Shown one piece after another: positions 1-6,331 of a DNA stretch of 6,331 nt. Position 1 is the first letter of the stretch. Each line of letters begins with the position of its first letter. Source of the DNA: Dehalococcoides sp. (GTDB taxonomy: Bacteria; Chloroflexota; Dehalococcoidia; Dehalococcoidales; RBG-16-60-22); assembly GCA_030665795.1 (NCBI GenBank), contig DAOUZD010000045.1, forward strand, positions 1 to 6,331. Direction: 5' to 3'. The notes beneath the pieces are model-generated. The model did not search any database. It had not been told where the DNA came from and saw nothing but the letters and a program-made list of their open reading frames with translations. The position numbers were made by a program, and so were the translations under genes.

Positions 1-1
1 C

Positions 2-748
2 ATCAAAACTAATGAGGAGATTGCGGCGATGCGGCAAGCGGGGAGAATTGTGGCAGACATATTAGCAATACTGAGTGAGCAAATAAAACCAGGAATGGCA
101 ACCAGAGAGCTAGATACTATCGCCGACAGGGAAGCAAAAAAGCGAGGAGCCAGACCTTCGTTTAATGGCTACCATGGATTCCCGGCAAATCTTTGCGTGT
201 CAGTAAATGACGAGATAGTACACGGGATTCCGGGAAAGCGGTTACTGCGTGAGGGTGACGTTGTCTCCCTTGATTTCGGTGCGGTATATGATGGTTTTCA
301 AGGCGACGCTGCGATAACTGTCGGTGTGGGCAAGATAAGCCCAATAGCCAAAAAACTTATAGAAACCACCAGAGGTGCTCTAGAGTCAGGTATTAATGCC
401 GCCCGTCCCGGGGCAAGATTGGGGGATATTTCTGTCGCCATTCAGAATTATGCGGAGTCAAGAGGTTATGCGGTGGTGCGTGAGTATACCGGGCACGGTA
501 TCGGGCGCGATATGCACGAGGAACCACAAATACCTAACTTTGGCTTGCCTGGCTCGGGACCGGTGCTCAAAAAGGGCATGACCCTTGCCCTCGAACCTAT
601 GGTGAATGCTGGCGACTGGCGTACCCGGGTCGGTGATGACTACTGGACGGTATTCACGGCCGATGGCAGTCTTTCGGCACACTTCGAACATACCATTGCC
701 ATTACTGATGATGAACCGGAGGTGCTAACCAAAGGAGTTTATGCCTAA
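2..748 (+). CDS. map: Methionine aminopeptidase type I (5' end cut by window)
   Basis: Cytosolic dinuclear-metal enzyme that removes the initiator methionine from nascent proteins. The reading frame is open to the left edge and reads [18 protein letters not shown], the usual N-terminal region of the family. The Met at 29 is therefore internal, and the true start lies a few codons outside the window. Counting from that Met, the five metal ligands are all visible: D82 (SLDFG), D93 (GDAA), H156 (YTGHGIG), E189 (ALEP) and E220 (HFEH). The substrate-contacting histidines H65 (DEIVHGIP) and H163 (MHEEP) are also present. About 248 residues are visible, the normal length for a bacterial type I enzyme without an N-terminal extension. 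The 3' end overlaps infA by 8 nt and contains the infA ribosome binding site. Position before infA is typical of spc-type clusters. Confidence 0.97.
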   Translation: MKTNEEIAAMRQAGRIVADILAILSEQIKPGMATRELDTIADREAKKRGARPSFNGYHGFPANLCVSVNDEIVHGIPGKRLLREGDVVSLDFGAVYDGFQGDAAITVGVGKISPIAKKLIETTRGALESGINAARPGARLGDISVAIQNYAESRGYAVVREYTGHGIGRDMHEEPQIPNFGLPGSGPVLKKGMTLALEPMVNAGDWRTRVGDDYWTVFTADGSLSAHFEHTIAITDDEPEVLTKGVYA

Positions 749-959
749 GAAAGAGACGATTGAGGTTGAGGGAACCGTACTGGAAGCGCTACCTAATGCC
801 ATGTTTCGCGTCGAGTTAGCTAATGGGCATATGGTGCTGGCTCATATTTCGGGTAAGATAAGAATGCATTATATTAGAGTTTTACCCGGTGACAAGGTCT
901 TAATCGAGCTTTCTCCCTATGACCTGAGTCGAGGTAGGATTACCTATCGGTTTAAGTAA
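741..959 (+). CDS. infA: Translation initiation factor IF-1
   Basis: IF-1 binds the A site of the 30S subunit during initiation and helps IF-2 and IF-3 select initiator tRNA. The protein is 72 residues, the exact family length, and consists of a single OB fold. Conserved segments are the first strand ([20 protein letters not shown], residues 7-26), HISGKIR (about 35-41) and the C-terminal [13 protein letters not shown] segment (about 58-70). The ATG at 741 lies inside the map 3' end (8-nt overlap). It is preceded by aaaggag at 731-737, which also sits in map codons, so translation is probably coupled to map. rpmJ follows after 18 nt. Confidence 0.98.
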   Translation: MPKKETIEVEGTVLEALPNAMFRVELANGHMVLAHISGKIRMHYIRVLPGDKVLIELSPYDLSRGRITYRFK

Positions 960-977
960 GGTGAAGGAATTAAGACG

Positions 978-1091
978 ATGAAAGTTAGAGCTTCAGTCAA
1001 AGTTAGATGTGAAAAGTGTAAGGTGGTGAAACGGCGAGGGGTGGTCAGGATTATTTGTTCTAATCCGAAGCATAAGCAACGACAGGGATAA
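978..1091 (+). CDS. rpmJ: 50S ribosomal protein L36, zinc-binding form
   Basis: A 37-residue gene beginning [20 protein letters not shown] and ending NPKHKQRQG, short enough to be missed by length-filtered gene finders. L36 is the smallest large-subunit protein and binds 23S rRNA late in assembly. The zinc ligands C11, C14, C27 and H32 are all present (C-X2-C-X12-C-X4-H), so this is the zinc-binding ('C+') form rather than the cysteine-free paralogue. A ribosome binding site, aagga at 964-968, lies 9 nt before the ATG. The infA-rpmJ-rpsM order is standard in bacterial clusters. Length and fold are canonical, with no extension. Confidence 0.97.
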   Translation: MKVRASVKVRCEKCKVVKRRGVVRIICSNPKHKQRQG

Positions 1092-1113
1092 AAATGAGGT
1101 AAGGAGGCCGCCG

Positions 1114-1503
1114 ATGGCACGTATTGCGGGAGTAGATATACCGAGAGATAAGCATACCTGGGTTTCACTTCAGTATATCTATGGCATTGGCCCCACCTTG
1201 AGTCGAAAGATTCTAGCGCAAACCGATATCAGTCCTGATACCAAGGTGAGCGACCTTACGGAAGAGGAAGTCAACCGTCTCCGAGAGGTCATTGACCGGC
1301 AGTATAAGGTTGAGGGTGAGCTCAGGCGAGAGACCACTCTTAACATCAAGCGCCTTATTGAGATTGGAAGCTATCGTGGTAGCCGGCATCGTCACAACTT
1401 GCCGGCTCGGGGACAGCGAACCAGAACCAATGCCCGCGCTCGGCGTGGTGAACGCAAGACAGTGGCCGGCAGAGGGCAGAGGCGCGGCATGGCCAAGAAA
1501 TAA
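1114..1503 (+). CDS. rpsM: 30S ribosomal protein S13
   Basis: S13 sits in the head of the 30S subunit, contacts the P-site tRNA and forms intersubunit bridges with the large subunit. The 129-residue protein begins [10 protein letters not shown] and has the helix-turn-helix-like N-terminal domain ([14 protein letters not shown], residues 21-34). The family signature GSYRG..RH...LP.RGQRT.TNAR spans residues 85-108, and the tail is Lys/Arg-rich and reaches the tRNA. Residues 11-18 (RDKHTWVS) replace the usual DNKRV-type segment, a lineage-level variation. The start is fixed by a strong ribosome binding site, aaggagg at 1101-1107, 6 nt before the ATG. The 22-nt gap from rpmJ is too short to hold the S4-binding pseudoknot leader known from enterobacteria. 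Confidence 0.98.
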   Translation: MARIAGVDIPRDKHTWVSLQYIYGIGPTLSRKILAQTDISPDTKVSDLTEEEVNRLREVIDRQYKVEGELRRETTLNIKRLIEIGSYRGSRHRHNLPARGQRTRTNARARRGERKTVAGRGQRRGMAKK

Positions 1504-1522
1504 TTAAATAAAGGAGAGCAGG

Positions 1523-1915
1523 ATGGCACAGAAGAAGCGAGCCAAGGGAAGACGGCGAGAACGTAAGTCTATTCCCGTGGGGAGAGCCTATATCCAATCT
1601 ACTTTTAACAACACGATAGTAACGCTCACTGACCTCGAGGGGAATGTCATCGCCTGGGGAAGCTGCGGGACGGCCGGGTTCAAGGGCTCGCGTAAAGGTA
1701 CTCCCTACGCCGCTCAAATGGCAGCTCGAGAAGCGGTACGGAAAGCCATGGTGCATGGCCTGCGTCAAGTAGAGGTATACGTTAAGGGTCCGGGCAGCGG
1801 ACGTGAGGCAGCCATCCGTTCCCTGCAGAGTTCAGGCCTTTATATTACCGGCATTAGGGATGTCACCCCTATTCCGCATAATGGCTGCCGCCCACCGAAG
1901 AAGAGACGAGTGTAA
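1523..1915 (+). CDS. rpsK: 30S ribosomal protein S11
   Basis: S11 lies on the 30S platform near the E site and the Shine-Dalgarno helix. The protein is 130 residues, the normal length. It has a basic N-terminus ([12 protein letters not shown], about residues 4-15), the core [14 protein letters not shown] (26-41) and the invariant C-terminus [13 protein letters not shown] (118-130). The Asn120-Gly121 pair corresponds to the Asn-Gly site where E. coli S11 is reported to carry an isoaspartate; modification here is inference only. The ribosome binding site aaggaga at 1511-1517 precedes the ATG by 5 nt. The gene is separated from rpsM by 19 nt and from rpsD by 11 nt. Confidence 0.98.
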   Translation: MAQKKRAKGRRRERKSIPVGRAYIQSTFNNTIVTLTDLEGNVIAWGSCGTAGFKGSRKGTPYAAQMAAREAVRKAMVHGLRQVEVYVKGPGSGREAAIRSLQSSGLYITGIRDVTPIPHNGCRPPKKRRV

Positions 1916-1926
1916 AAGAGGGAAAA

Positions 1927-2556
1927 ATGGCAAGATACGCAGGAGCAGTTTGTCGGTTATGTCGCCGTAGTGGCGAGAAACTCTTTCTCAAGGGAGACCG
2001 GTGTTTTACACCGAAATGCAGCGTAGATAAGCGACCGAAACCCCCGGGACAACAGCAGATGCGGCGACGGCAGAAGCTTTCTGACCGCGGACTGCAACTC
2101 CGGGAGAAGCAAAAAGCTCGCTATAGCTACGGGATTTTGGAGAGACAGTTTAGAAAACTTTTTACCCAGGCGGAGAGACAAGCGGGTATCACCGGAGAAA
2201 ATTTGTTAGTCCTGCTGGAGAGACGGCTGGATAATATCGTCTACCGCCTCGGCTTCGCTGACTCCCGCTCTCAAGCCCGTCAGCTAGTCCGTCATGGACA
2301 TATTATGCTCAACGGGCACAAGACCGATATCCCTTCCGCTCTGGTCAAAGAAGGCGATACGATTAGCTGGCGGAAGGAAAGCACTAAAACTGAATATTAC
2401 CAACAACTGGCCCAGAGCATTGAAGCTAAATCGGTTTTGAGTTGGTTAAGTCTGGATAAGAAAAAAATAGTTGGTCAAGTTCTGTCGTTGCCAACTCCTG
2501 ATGATATAGAGGCTACGTTTGACAGCAAGACCATAGTTGAGTACTACTCGCGATAA
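1927..2556 (+). CDS. rpsD: 30S ribosomal protein S4, zinc-binding form
   Basis: S4 is a primary 16S rRNA-binding protein that nucleates 30S body assembly and contributes to decoding accuracy and mRNA entry-site unwinding. The 209-residue protein begins [20 protein letters not shown]. It carries four cysteines, C9, C12, C26 and C31 (C-X2-C-X13-C-X4-C), placing it in the zinc-binding S4 class. The S4 RNA-binding domain covers about residues 97-150 ([17 protein letters not shown], then [14 protein letters not shown]). The C-terminus VEYYSR is standard. In E. coli S4 represses the alpha operon and in Bacillus its own gene, but the 11-nt gap after rpsK leaves no space for a separate leader. The ribosome binding site (gaggg, 1918-1922) is weak and close, 4 nt from the ATG. 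Confidence 0.98.
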   Translation: MARYAGAVCRLCRRSGEKLFLKGDRCFTPKCSVDKRPKPPGQQQMRRRQKLSDRGLQLREKQKARYSYGILERQFRKLFTQAERQAGITGENLLVLLERRLDNIVYRLGFADSRSQARQLVRHGHIMLNGHKTDIPSALVKEGDTISWRKESTKTEYYQQLAQSIEAKSVLSWLSLDKKKIVGQVLSLPTPDDIEATFDSKTIVEYYSR

Positions 2557-2560
2557 TTAA

Positions 2561-2569
2561 TAAGGAGGT
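2561..2569 (+). promoter_or_regulatory. Strong ribosome binding site for rpoA (decides the TTG start)
   Basis: The sequence taaggaggt is close to a full anti-Shine-Dalgarno match and lies 8 nt before the TTG at 2578. It is the strongest such site in the window, and it supports the TTG start where no in-frame ATG exists near the conserved N-terminus. Confidence 0.9.
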
Positions 2570-2577
2570 AGAGCCTT

Positions 2578-3636
2578 TTGTCTCGTCTGGTAATCCCTAA
2601 AATTGAGTGTGTTGAGAGTGGCGATAACTTTGGGCGATTTCTGACCGAGCCGCTGGCAAAGGGGTTTGGTATTACTCTGGGTAATGCCTTGCGGCGAGTG
2701 TTACTTAGCTATCTTCCCGGTGCTGCCGTGACCCAAGTTAGAATTGAGGGAATTAGCCATGAATTCACGGCTATTCCCCACGCCAAGGAAGATGTCACCG
2801 AGTTTTTGCTCAACGTTAAGGCATTAAGGTTAAAATCCCTCTCCAATCACCCCGGCAAGCTAATACTGGAAGTAGAGGGGGAGGGGCGAGTTTGCGCTGC
2901 TGACATTCAACCCACCACTGACTTTGAAATTGCCAACCCGGAGCTTTGTCTCATTACCTTAGATTCTCCTGAAGCCAGACTCTATGTAGAGTTCGACGTC
3001 GAACTGGGTGAGGGCTATCGGACGGCCGAATCCAGTGATAATATGCCGGTGGGAACAATTCCGGTAGATGCCCTCTTTACCCCAATACGCAAGGTTAACT
3101 TTACCATCGAGCCAATTCATATTGGCCAAGAGACCAGCCGAGAGCGGTTGTTCCTCGAGGTGTGGACCGACGGTACCACATCACCGGTAGATGCCATTAG
3201 CCGTTCGGCCAGCATTCTCATTGGGCAACTATCCCCATTTGTCGAGTACGTTAAAGTCTCCCAGATGAAAGCGGAAGAACAGCTCATCCGCTTATCGATA
3301 CCTGATGAGAAATATAACATGCCAGTGGAGCAACTAGACTTATCGGTGCGTACTATGAACTGCTTGAGACGCGGCGGCATCGCTACCGTGGGTGAACTCA
3401 TCAGTAAAAAAGCAAAAGACCTGCTCCAGCTACGTAACTTTGGGCAGAAATCTTTTCACGAGATACAGGGTCGTCTTGAGGAAATGGGACTATCGCTGGC
3501 GGCTCAGGCCGAACTGAAGAAAGAAGAAGAAGCCGCTCAGGAGGAAGAGCCTTCAGAACCAACCCCGATGGAATCGGAAACGGAAAGTCTAGCTGAGAAC
3601 GAGAGTCAAACCGGAGAGTCGTCAAGTGAGACATAA
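2578..3636 (+). CDS. rpoA: DNA-directed RNA polymerase subunit alpha
   Basis: The alpha dimer is the scaffold for polymerase assembly, and its C-terminal domain binds UP elements and activators. The N-terminal domain (about residues 1-235) has the dimerisation motif [21 protein letters not shown] (within 30-50). The C-terminal domain (about 247-307) has [12 protein letters not shown] and [13 protein letters not shown]258, N261, G289 and K291 correspond to E. coli R265, N268, G296 and K298, the DNA-contacting set. The protein is 352 residues against 329 in E. coli. Most of the excess is a Glu/Ser-rich tail after about 310, with 14 Glu and no Lys, Arg or His in residues 316-352. The start is TTG: the N-terminus is canonical from there, the first internal Met is residue 156, and a strong ribosome binding site precedes it. 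The end overlaps rplQ by 11 nt. Confidence 0.98.
   Translation: MSRLVIPKIECVESGDNFGRFLTEPLAKGFGITLGNALRRVLLSYLPGAAVTQVRIEGISHEFTAIPHAKEDVTEFLLNVKALRLKSLSNHPGKLILEVEGEGRVCAADIQPTTDFEIANPELCLITLDSPEARLYVEFDVELGEGYRTAESSDNMPVGTIPVDALFTPIRKVNFTIEPIHIGQETSRERLFLEVWTDGTTSPVDAISRSASILIGQLSPFVEYVKVSQMKAEEQLIRLSIPDEKYNMPVEQLDLSVRTMNCLRRGGIATVGELISKKAKDLLQLRNFGQKSFHEIQGRLEEMGLSLAAQAELKKEEEAAQEEEPSEPTPMESETESLAENESQTGESSSET
3613..3618 (+). promoter_or_regulatory. Ribosome binding site for rplQ inside rpoA
   Basis: ggagag lies 7 nt before the GTG start of rplQ, within the last codons of rpoA. Ribosomes finishing rpoA would pass directly over it, so translational coupling is likely. Confidence 0.7.
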
Positions 3637-3979
3637 AGTAGCCGGTAGAAAGTTTGGTCGGTCGATGAGTCACCGTAGAGCTTTGTATCGTAACCTGGTG
3701 ACTGACCTGCTGAAATACGAGAAAATTGTGACCACTGAGGCCAAAGCTAAGGAAGTGCGTGGTCTGGCGGAGAAGATGATTACCTTGGGTAAGGAGGGTG
3801 GACTTAGTGCCTATCGCCGGGCGCTATCATTTACGCTAGAAAAGGCAGTCGCCGAGAAGATATTTTCTGAGCTGGCCTCACGGTACGCCGAGCGCCCCGG
3901 CGGTTATACTCGTATCGTTAAGATAGGACCCAGACTGGGTGATGGCGCACCTATGGTCCAGCTTTCGCTGGTGGAGTAG
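3626..3979 (+). CDS. rplQ: 50S ribosomal protein L17
   Basis: L17 is a large-subunit protein near the peptide exit tunnel opening. The 117-residue protein begins [20 protein letters not shown], the family's conserved basic N-terminus, followed by [24 protein letters not shown] (about 22-45). It ends with the [16 protein letters not shown] segment. The start codon is GTG at 3626: the next in-frame Met (3665) would delete the conserved first 13 residues, and ggagag at 3613-3618 lies 7 nt upstream. The gene starts inside rpoA (11-nt overlap, different frame), so the tail of alpha and the L17 initiation region share DNA. rpoA-rplQ adjacency is nearly universal in bacteria. Length is close to the 110-130 residues usual for the compact form. 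Confidence 0.97.
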   Translation: MRHKVAGRKFGRSMSHRRALYRNLVTDLLKYEKIVTTEAKAKEVRGLAEKMITLGKEGGLSAYRRALSFTLEKAVAEKIFSELASRYAERPGGYTRIVKIGPRLGDGAPMVQLSLVE

Positions 3980-4016
3980 TCAATCGCTGGCGGCTTGGGA
4001 GTGAGGGGATATCGGC

Positions 4017-4793
4017 TTGGCCAAAAGCACCAAGATGGTACTAATTATGGAATATGAGGGCACAAACTATTACGGCTTCCAATTGCAAGCTAATCTGCCC
4101 ACAATTCAAGGGGAGATAGAGACAGCACTGCGGAAGCTCACAGGAAAGAGGAATCGGGTGATGGCGGCTAGTCGAACGGACACCGGAGTTCACGCTAAGG
4201 GACAGGTGGTTAGTTTCCGAACCGAATCATCGCTACCTTCACCAACATTTATTAAGGGGTTAAACTACTATTTGCCTAGAGATATTGCGGTTAGAGAGGC
4301 ATTTAAAGTAAGCGATTCTTTTAATGTCAGACGCCATGCGCTTAGTCGAGAGTACAGCTACTACATCTTAAATCGACCGACCCGCTCTCCAATCTGGCGT
4401 GGTTTTGCTTACCTTGTTACTGGTGAGTTGAATATCGTGGCGATGAACCAGGCGTGCCAGTACCTTATCGGTGAACACGACTTTGCCTCATTTGCCACTT
4501 CTCTCGAGGGCAGTAACCTAAAAAGCACCATACGCAATATTCATACTGCCAAAATAGAAAAAGATGGGGACTTGGTTATTTTTAATATCGTGGCTACTTC
4601 TTTCCTACCCCACCAGGTACGCAATACCATCGGCGCTTTAATCAAGGTGGGCCTGGGTAAGATGACAGCCGATGAATTTCGTTGTATATTAGAAGCGGGA
4701 AGGCCCGGTCTGGCGGGACCAACGGCCCCTGCTTACGGACTGTGCTTGATGCGGATTAACTATCCACATCCCTGGGAGGAGATACGCAATTGA
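4017..4793 (+). CDS. truA: tRNA pseudouridine(38-40) synthase TruA
   Basis: TruA converts uridines 38, 39 and 40 in the tRNA anticodon arm to pseudouridine. From the TTG start the protein is 258 residues. [13 protein letters not shown] (12-24) is the family N-terminal strand. The catalytic Asp is D55 in [13 protein letters not shown], where Ser replaces the more common Gly before RTD. REYSYYI (around residue 115) has the conserved Tyr motif, and [17 protein letters not shown] covers the C-terminal conserved VRN block. The start is uncertain: TTG 4017 has a ribosome binding site (gagggg, 4003-4008) at 8 nt, while ATG 4035 (residue 7) would still keep the whole domain but has none. The gene sits 37 nt after rplQ and overlaps rplM by 4 nt, the same placement as in many Gram-positive clusters. 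Confidence 0.96.
   Translation: MAKSTKMVLIMEYEGTNYYGFQLQANLPTIQGEIETALRKLTGKRNRVMAASRTDTGVHAKGQVVSFRTESSLPSPTFIKGLNYYLPRDIAVREAFKVSDSFNVRRHALSREYSYYILNRPTRSPIWRGFAYLVTGELNIVAMNQACQYLIGEHDFASFATSLEGSNLKSTIRNIHTAKIEKDGDLVIFNIVATSFLPHQVRNTIGALIKVGLGKMTADEFRCILEAGRPGLAGPTAPAYGLCLMRINYPHPWEEIRN
4774..4781 (+). promoter_or_regulatory. Ribosome binding site for rplM inside truA
   Basis: gggaggag lies 8 nt before the TTG at 4790 and inside the last truA codons. It supports the TTG start and suggests re-initiation at the overlapping TTGA stop/start. Confidence 0.85.
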
Positions 4794-5245
4794 AAACATA
4801 TAGCACCAAAACTGCTGACATTGAGCGTCAGTGGCACGTTATTGATGCCTCGGGCAAAATTTTAGGTAGGCTAGCTACCCAGATAGCTGGTCTACTTATG
4901 GGCAAGCATAAGCCAATATTCAGCCCGAACCTGGATACCGGCGATTTTGTTATCGTTACTAACGCAGACAAGGTTCGGGTTACCGGTAGGAAAATAAAGC
5001 AGAAGCTTTACTACAGACATTCCGGTTATCCCGGTGGTCTGAAGAGTATCCCTTTAGAGAAAATGATGCAGACTAATCCAACGCAGGTAATCGAGCATGC
5101 CGTCAAAGGCATGTTGCCCCACACGCGCCTGGGTGCTAGTATGAGAAAGAAACTCCGGGTCTATGCTGGTGATATCCATCCTCACCTAGCTCAGACAAAG
5201 ATGACTTCAAGCACGGAAGTGAAAAAGGACATTAAGAAGGAATAA
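4790..5245 (+). CDS. rplM: 50S ribosomal protein L13
   Basis: L13 is an early-assembly 23S rRNA-binding protein. The 151-residue product begins [20 protein letters not shown], with [19 protein letters not shown] (23-41) and the family signature [23 protein letters not shown] (105-127), followed by HPHLAQ. After about residue 142 there is a short Lys-rich extension (EVKKDIKKE) beyond the end of the 142-residue E. coli protein. The start is TTG at 4790: the family N-terminus begins there, the first internal Met is residue 37, and gggaggag at 4774-4781 is 8 nt upstream. The TTG overlaps the truA TGA as TTGA, an arrangement typical of coupled translation. It pairs with rpsI, as in most bacteria. 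Confidence 0.97.
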   Translation: MKTYSTKTADIERQWHVIDASGKILGRLATQIAGLLMGKHKPIFSPNLDTGDFVIVTNADKVRVTGRKIKQKLYYRHSGYPGGLKSIPLEKMMQTNPTQVIEHAVKGMLPHTRLGASMRKKLRVYAGDIHPHLAQTKMTSSTEVKKDIKKE

Positions 5246-5260
5246 AAGAGGACAGATTAG

Positions 5261-5656
5261 ATGGCAAAACAATCCTATTTCTATGGGACCGGACGAAGGA
5301 AAACAGCGGTAGCTCAGGTAAAGCTATCGCCGGGCAATGGCGCCATTATTATCAATGGCGTACCCTATGAGGAACTATTCTTCAGCCTCGAGCACCGACG
5401 GGCAATACTACAACCTCTTTTAGTCACCGAGAGCCTCGATAAATATAATGCGATGGTTAAGGTAAACGGGGGTGGCATTTCAGGGCAAAGTGGTGCTATC
5501 TCTCACGGTATTGCTCGAGCTCTGGTACGAGCCGAAGAGAGCCTCAAGCCTATCCTGCGCCAGAACGGGTTACTTACCCGAGACCCCCGGGTTAAAGAGA
5601 GAAAGAAGCCCGGACTGAAGCGGGCACGCAAAGCACCGCAATACACCAAGCGGTAA
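5261..5656 (+). CDS. rpsI: 30S ribosomal protein S9
   Basis: S9 is in the 30S head, and its long C-terminal tail reaches the P site, where the final Arg contacts the tRNA anticodon loop. The 131-residue protein has YGTGRRKTAVAQVKL (8-22), the family signature GGGISGQSGAISHGIARAL (70-88), then TRDPRVKERKKPGLKRARKAPQ and the terminal YTKR. The terminal Lys-Arg pair is intact (R131). aagagga at 5246-5252 is 8 nt before the ATG. The gene lies 15 nt after rplM and is the last + strand gene of the block; 9 nt beyond its stop is the stop codon of a convergent gene. Confidence 0.98.
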   Translation: MAKQSYFYGTGRRKTAVAQVKLSPGNGAIIINGVPYEELFFSLEHRRAILQPLLVTESLDKYNAMVKVNGGGISGQSGAISHGIARALVRAEESLKPILRQNGLLTRDPRVKERKKPGLKRARKAPQYTKR

Positions 5657-5657
5657 G

Positions 5658-5706
5658 GTTTGAGTTTAGACCCCAGCTAATTCTTTGCCGAACTCAAGCA
5701 GTTTTT
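5658..5706 (+). terminator. Candidate intrinsic terminator for the ribosomal protein operon (weak)
   Basis: gtttgagttt (5658-5667) can pair with gaactcaagc (5690-5699) to form a stem of about 10 bp including two G-T (G-U in RNA) pairs, with a 22-nt loop. gttttt follows at 5701-5706. The position just after the rpsI stop is right. The stem is AT-rich and the loop long, and most of the element lies inside the 3' end of the convergent mutase gene. It is therefore a candidate only. Confidence 0.35.
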
Positions 5707-6331
5707 CCACTCTTGCCTGGGAATCACTTTCGGCATAAACACGCAGCACTGGCTCAGTTCCGGAAAATCTGATTAGCAACCAGGTGTTATCCGCCAGAAT
5801 AAAGCGGAAGCCATCAGCCGTGTCTATCTTGGCCACTTTAACACCCTCAATGGATTCTGGAGGATTATTGCGGAGGCGGTCAATGATGGTCTGGCGTTCA
5901 TCCTCGGGGAATTGGACATCCACCCGCTGGTAGTAATGAGGGCCTACCTTACGGTAAAGATAGTCTAATAGCTCCGACGGGGTTTTACCGGTCTTAATCA
6001 TCAGGTCGAGGAAATAGAGACTGGCCAGAATACCATCGCGCTCAGGCACATGACCCCGGAAGCCATAGCCACCACTCTCCTCCCCACCAATAAGCGCCTT
6101 TTCGGCAAGCATTAGCGGGGCGACATACTTAAAACCCACCGCTGTCTCATATACCGGCACGTTGAATATTTCTCCCAAACGATAAAGCATACTGGTCGTG
6201 GTTATTGTCTTGACGATGGGACCGCGCTCACCGCGCACTTCCAGCAGGTAGAGACAGAGCAGAGCGAATACCTGGAGTTGGGTCAAAAACGTTCCCTTTT
6301 CATCAACAATGCCCATCCGGTCGGCATCACC
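5666..6331 (-). CDS. Alpha-D-phosphohexomutase (phosphoglucomutase/phosphomannomutase family), C-terminal half; cut by window
   Basis: Enzymes of this superfamily interconvert hexose 1- and 6-phosphates through a phosphoserine intermediate. The frame stays open past the apparent Met at 6316 to the right edge and reads GDADRMGIVDEKG. This is the Mg-binding loop (D-x-D-x-D-R), so that Met is internal and the phosphoserine and N-terminal domains lie outside the window. The visible 221 residues hold VYETAVGFKYVAPLM (domain 3), the sugar-binding loop GGEESGG (77-83 from that Met) and the phosphate-binding loop RFSGTEPVLRVYAES (183-197). Motifs do not settle whether glucose, mannose or glucosamine is the substrate, although GEESGG with TVGFK-like residues favours the phosphogluco-/phosphomannomutase groups over GlmM. 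The gene converges on rpsI with a 9-nt gap and is not part of the ribosomal operon. Confidence 0.93.
   Translation of the reverse strand, partial: GDADRMGIVDEKGTFLTQLQVFALLCLYLLEVRGERGPIVKTITTTSMLYRLGEIFNVPVYETAVGFKYVAPLMLAEKALIGGEESGGYGFRGHVPERDGILASLYFLDLMIKTGKTPSELLDYLYRKVGPHYYQRVDVQFPEDERQTIIDRLRNNPPESIEGVKVAKIDTADGFRFILADNTWLLIRFSGTEPVLRVYAESDSQARVEKLLEFGKELAGV

Noticed and set aside
29..31. ATG at 29 as the start of map
   Set aside because: The frame is open upstream to the window edge and encodes the conserved [10 protein letters not shown] segment, so this Met is internal.
1092..1113. Possible S4-binding leader upstream of rpsM
   Set aside because: The 22-nt gap is mostly the ribosome binding site and is too short for the known pseudoknot structure.
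1355..1768. 137-codon open frame on the - strand across the rpsM/rpsK junction
   Set aside because: It is antisense to two clear ribosomal protein genes, crosses their boundary and shows no recognisable motif; it is a coding shadow.
3117..3673. Two - strand open frames antisense to rpoA (94 and 90 codons)
   Set aside because: They lie wholly opposite conserved rpoA/rplQ coding sequence, with composition that follows from the sense codons; there is no independent support.
3958..3971. Small hairpin ccagc-tttc-gctgg at the end of rplQ
   Set aside because: It has only 5 bp, lies within codons and is not followed by a T tract; truA follows in the same direction, so it is not a credible terminator.
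5635..5654. Inverted repeat accgc/gcggt at the end of rpsI as a - strand terminator
   Set aside because: It has a 5-bp stem with a 10-nt loop inside coding sequence and lacks a matching T tract on the - strand.
6314..6316. Met at 6316 (- strand) as the start of a 216-residue protein
   Set aside because: The preceding codons encode GDADR, the metal-binding loop of phosphohexomutases, which makes the gene a fragment cut by the window.

Overview
The window is an 11-gene co-directional block of translation and transcription genes on the + strand, followed by a convergent sugar-phosphate mutase. The order is map (5' end cut off), infA, rpmJ, rpsM, rpsK, rpsD, rpoA, rplQ, truA, rplM, rpsI, then the 3' half of an alpha-D-phosphohexomutase on the - strand, cut by the right edge. 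This is the distal end of the S10/spc/alpha ribosomal protein cluster, with the rplM-rpsI pair attached through truA. Every gene looks intact, apart from the two cut by the window edges.

The organism is a bacterium: RpoA has the two-domain bacterial form, and S13, S11, S4, L17, L13 and S9 are all bacterial. The layout resembles that of Firmicutes and Chloroflexota, except that the ECF-transporter cassette many Firmicutes carry between rplQ and truA is missing. Mixed AT/GC codon use, zinc-type S4 and L36, and the protein sequences fit a Chloroflexota lineage, perhaps Dehalococcoidia. That placement is inference from memory of family sequences, not a search result.

Layout: 2-748 map; 741-959 infA (8-nt overlap with map); 978-1091 rpmJ, a 37-residue gene; 1114-1503 rpsM; 1523-1915 rpsK; 1927-2556 rpsD; 2578-3636 rpoA; 3626-3979 rplQ (11-nt overlap); 4017-4793 truA; 4790-5245 rplM (4-nt overlap); 5261-5656 rpsI; 5666-6331 phosphohexomutase (- strand). 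No gap exceeds 37 nt, so there is no non-coding stretch to describe and little room for internal promoters outside coding sequence. The promoter must lie upstream of the window. A weak hairpin followed by a T tract at 5658-5706, inside the end of the convergent gene, is the only terminator candidate.

Together the genes supply N-terminal Met removal (Map), initiation (IF-1), small-subunit assembly and decoding proteins (S13, S11, S4, S9), large-subunit proteins (L36, L17, L13), the RNA polymerase alpha subunit and tRNA pseudouridylation (TruA). I find no undescribed system. The points worth a second look are modest: a Glu-rich, base-free C-terminal tail on RpoA, four consecutive essential or housekeeping genes with non-ATG starts, and a 9-nt convergent junction.
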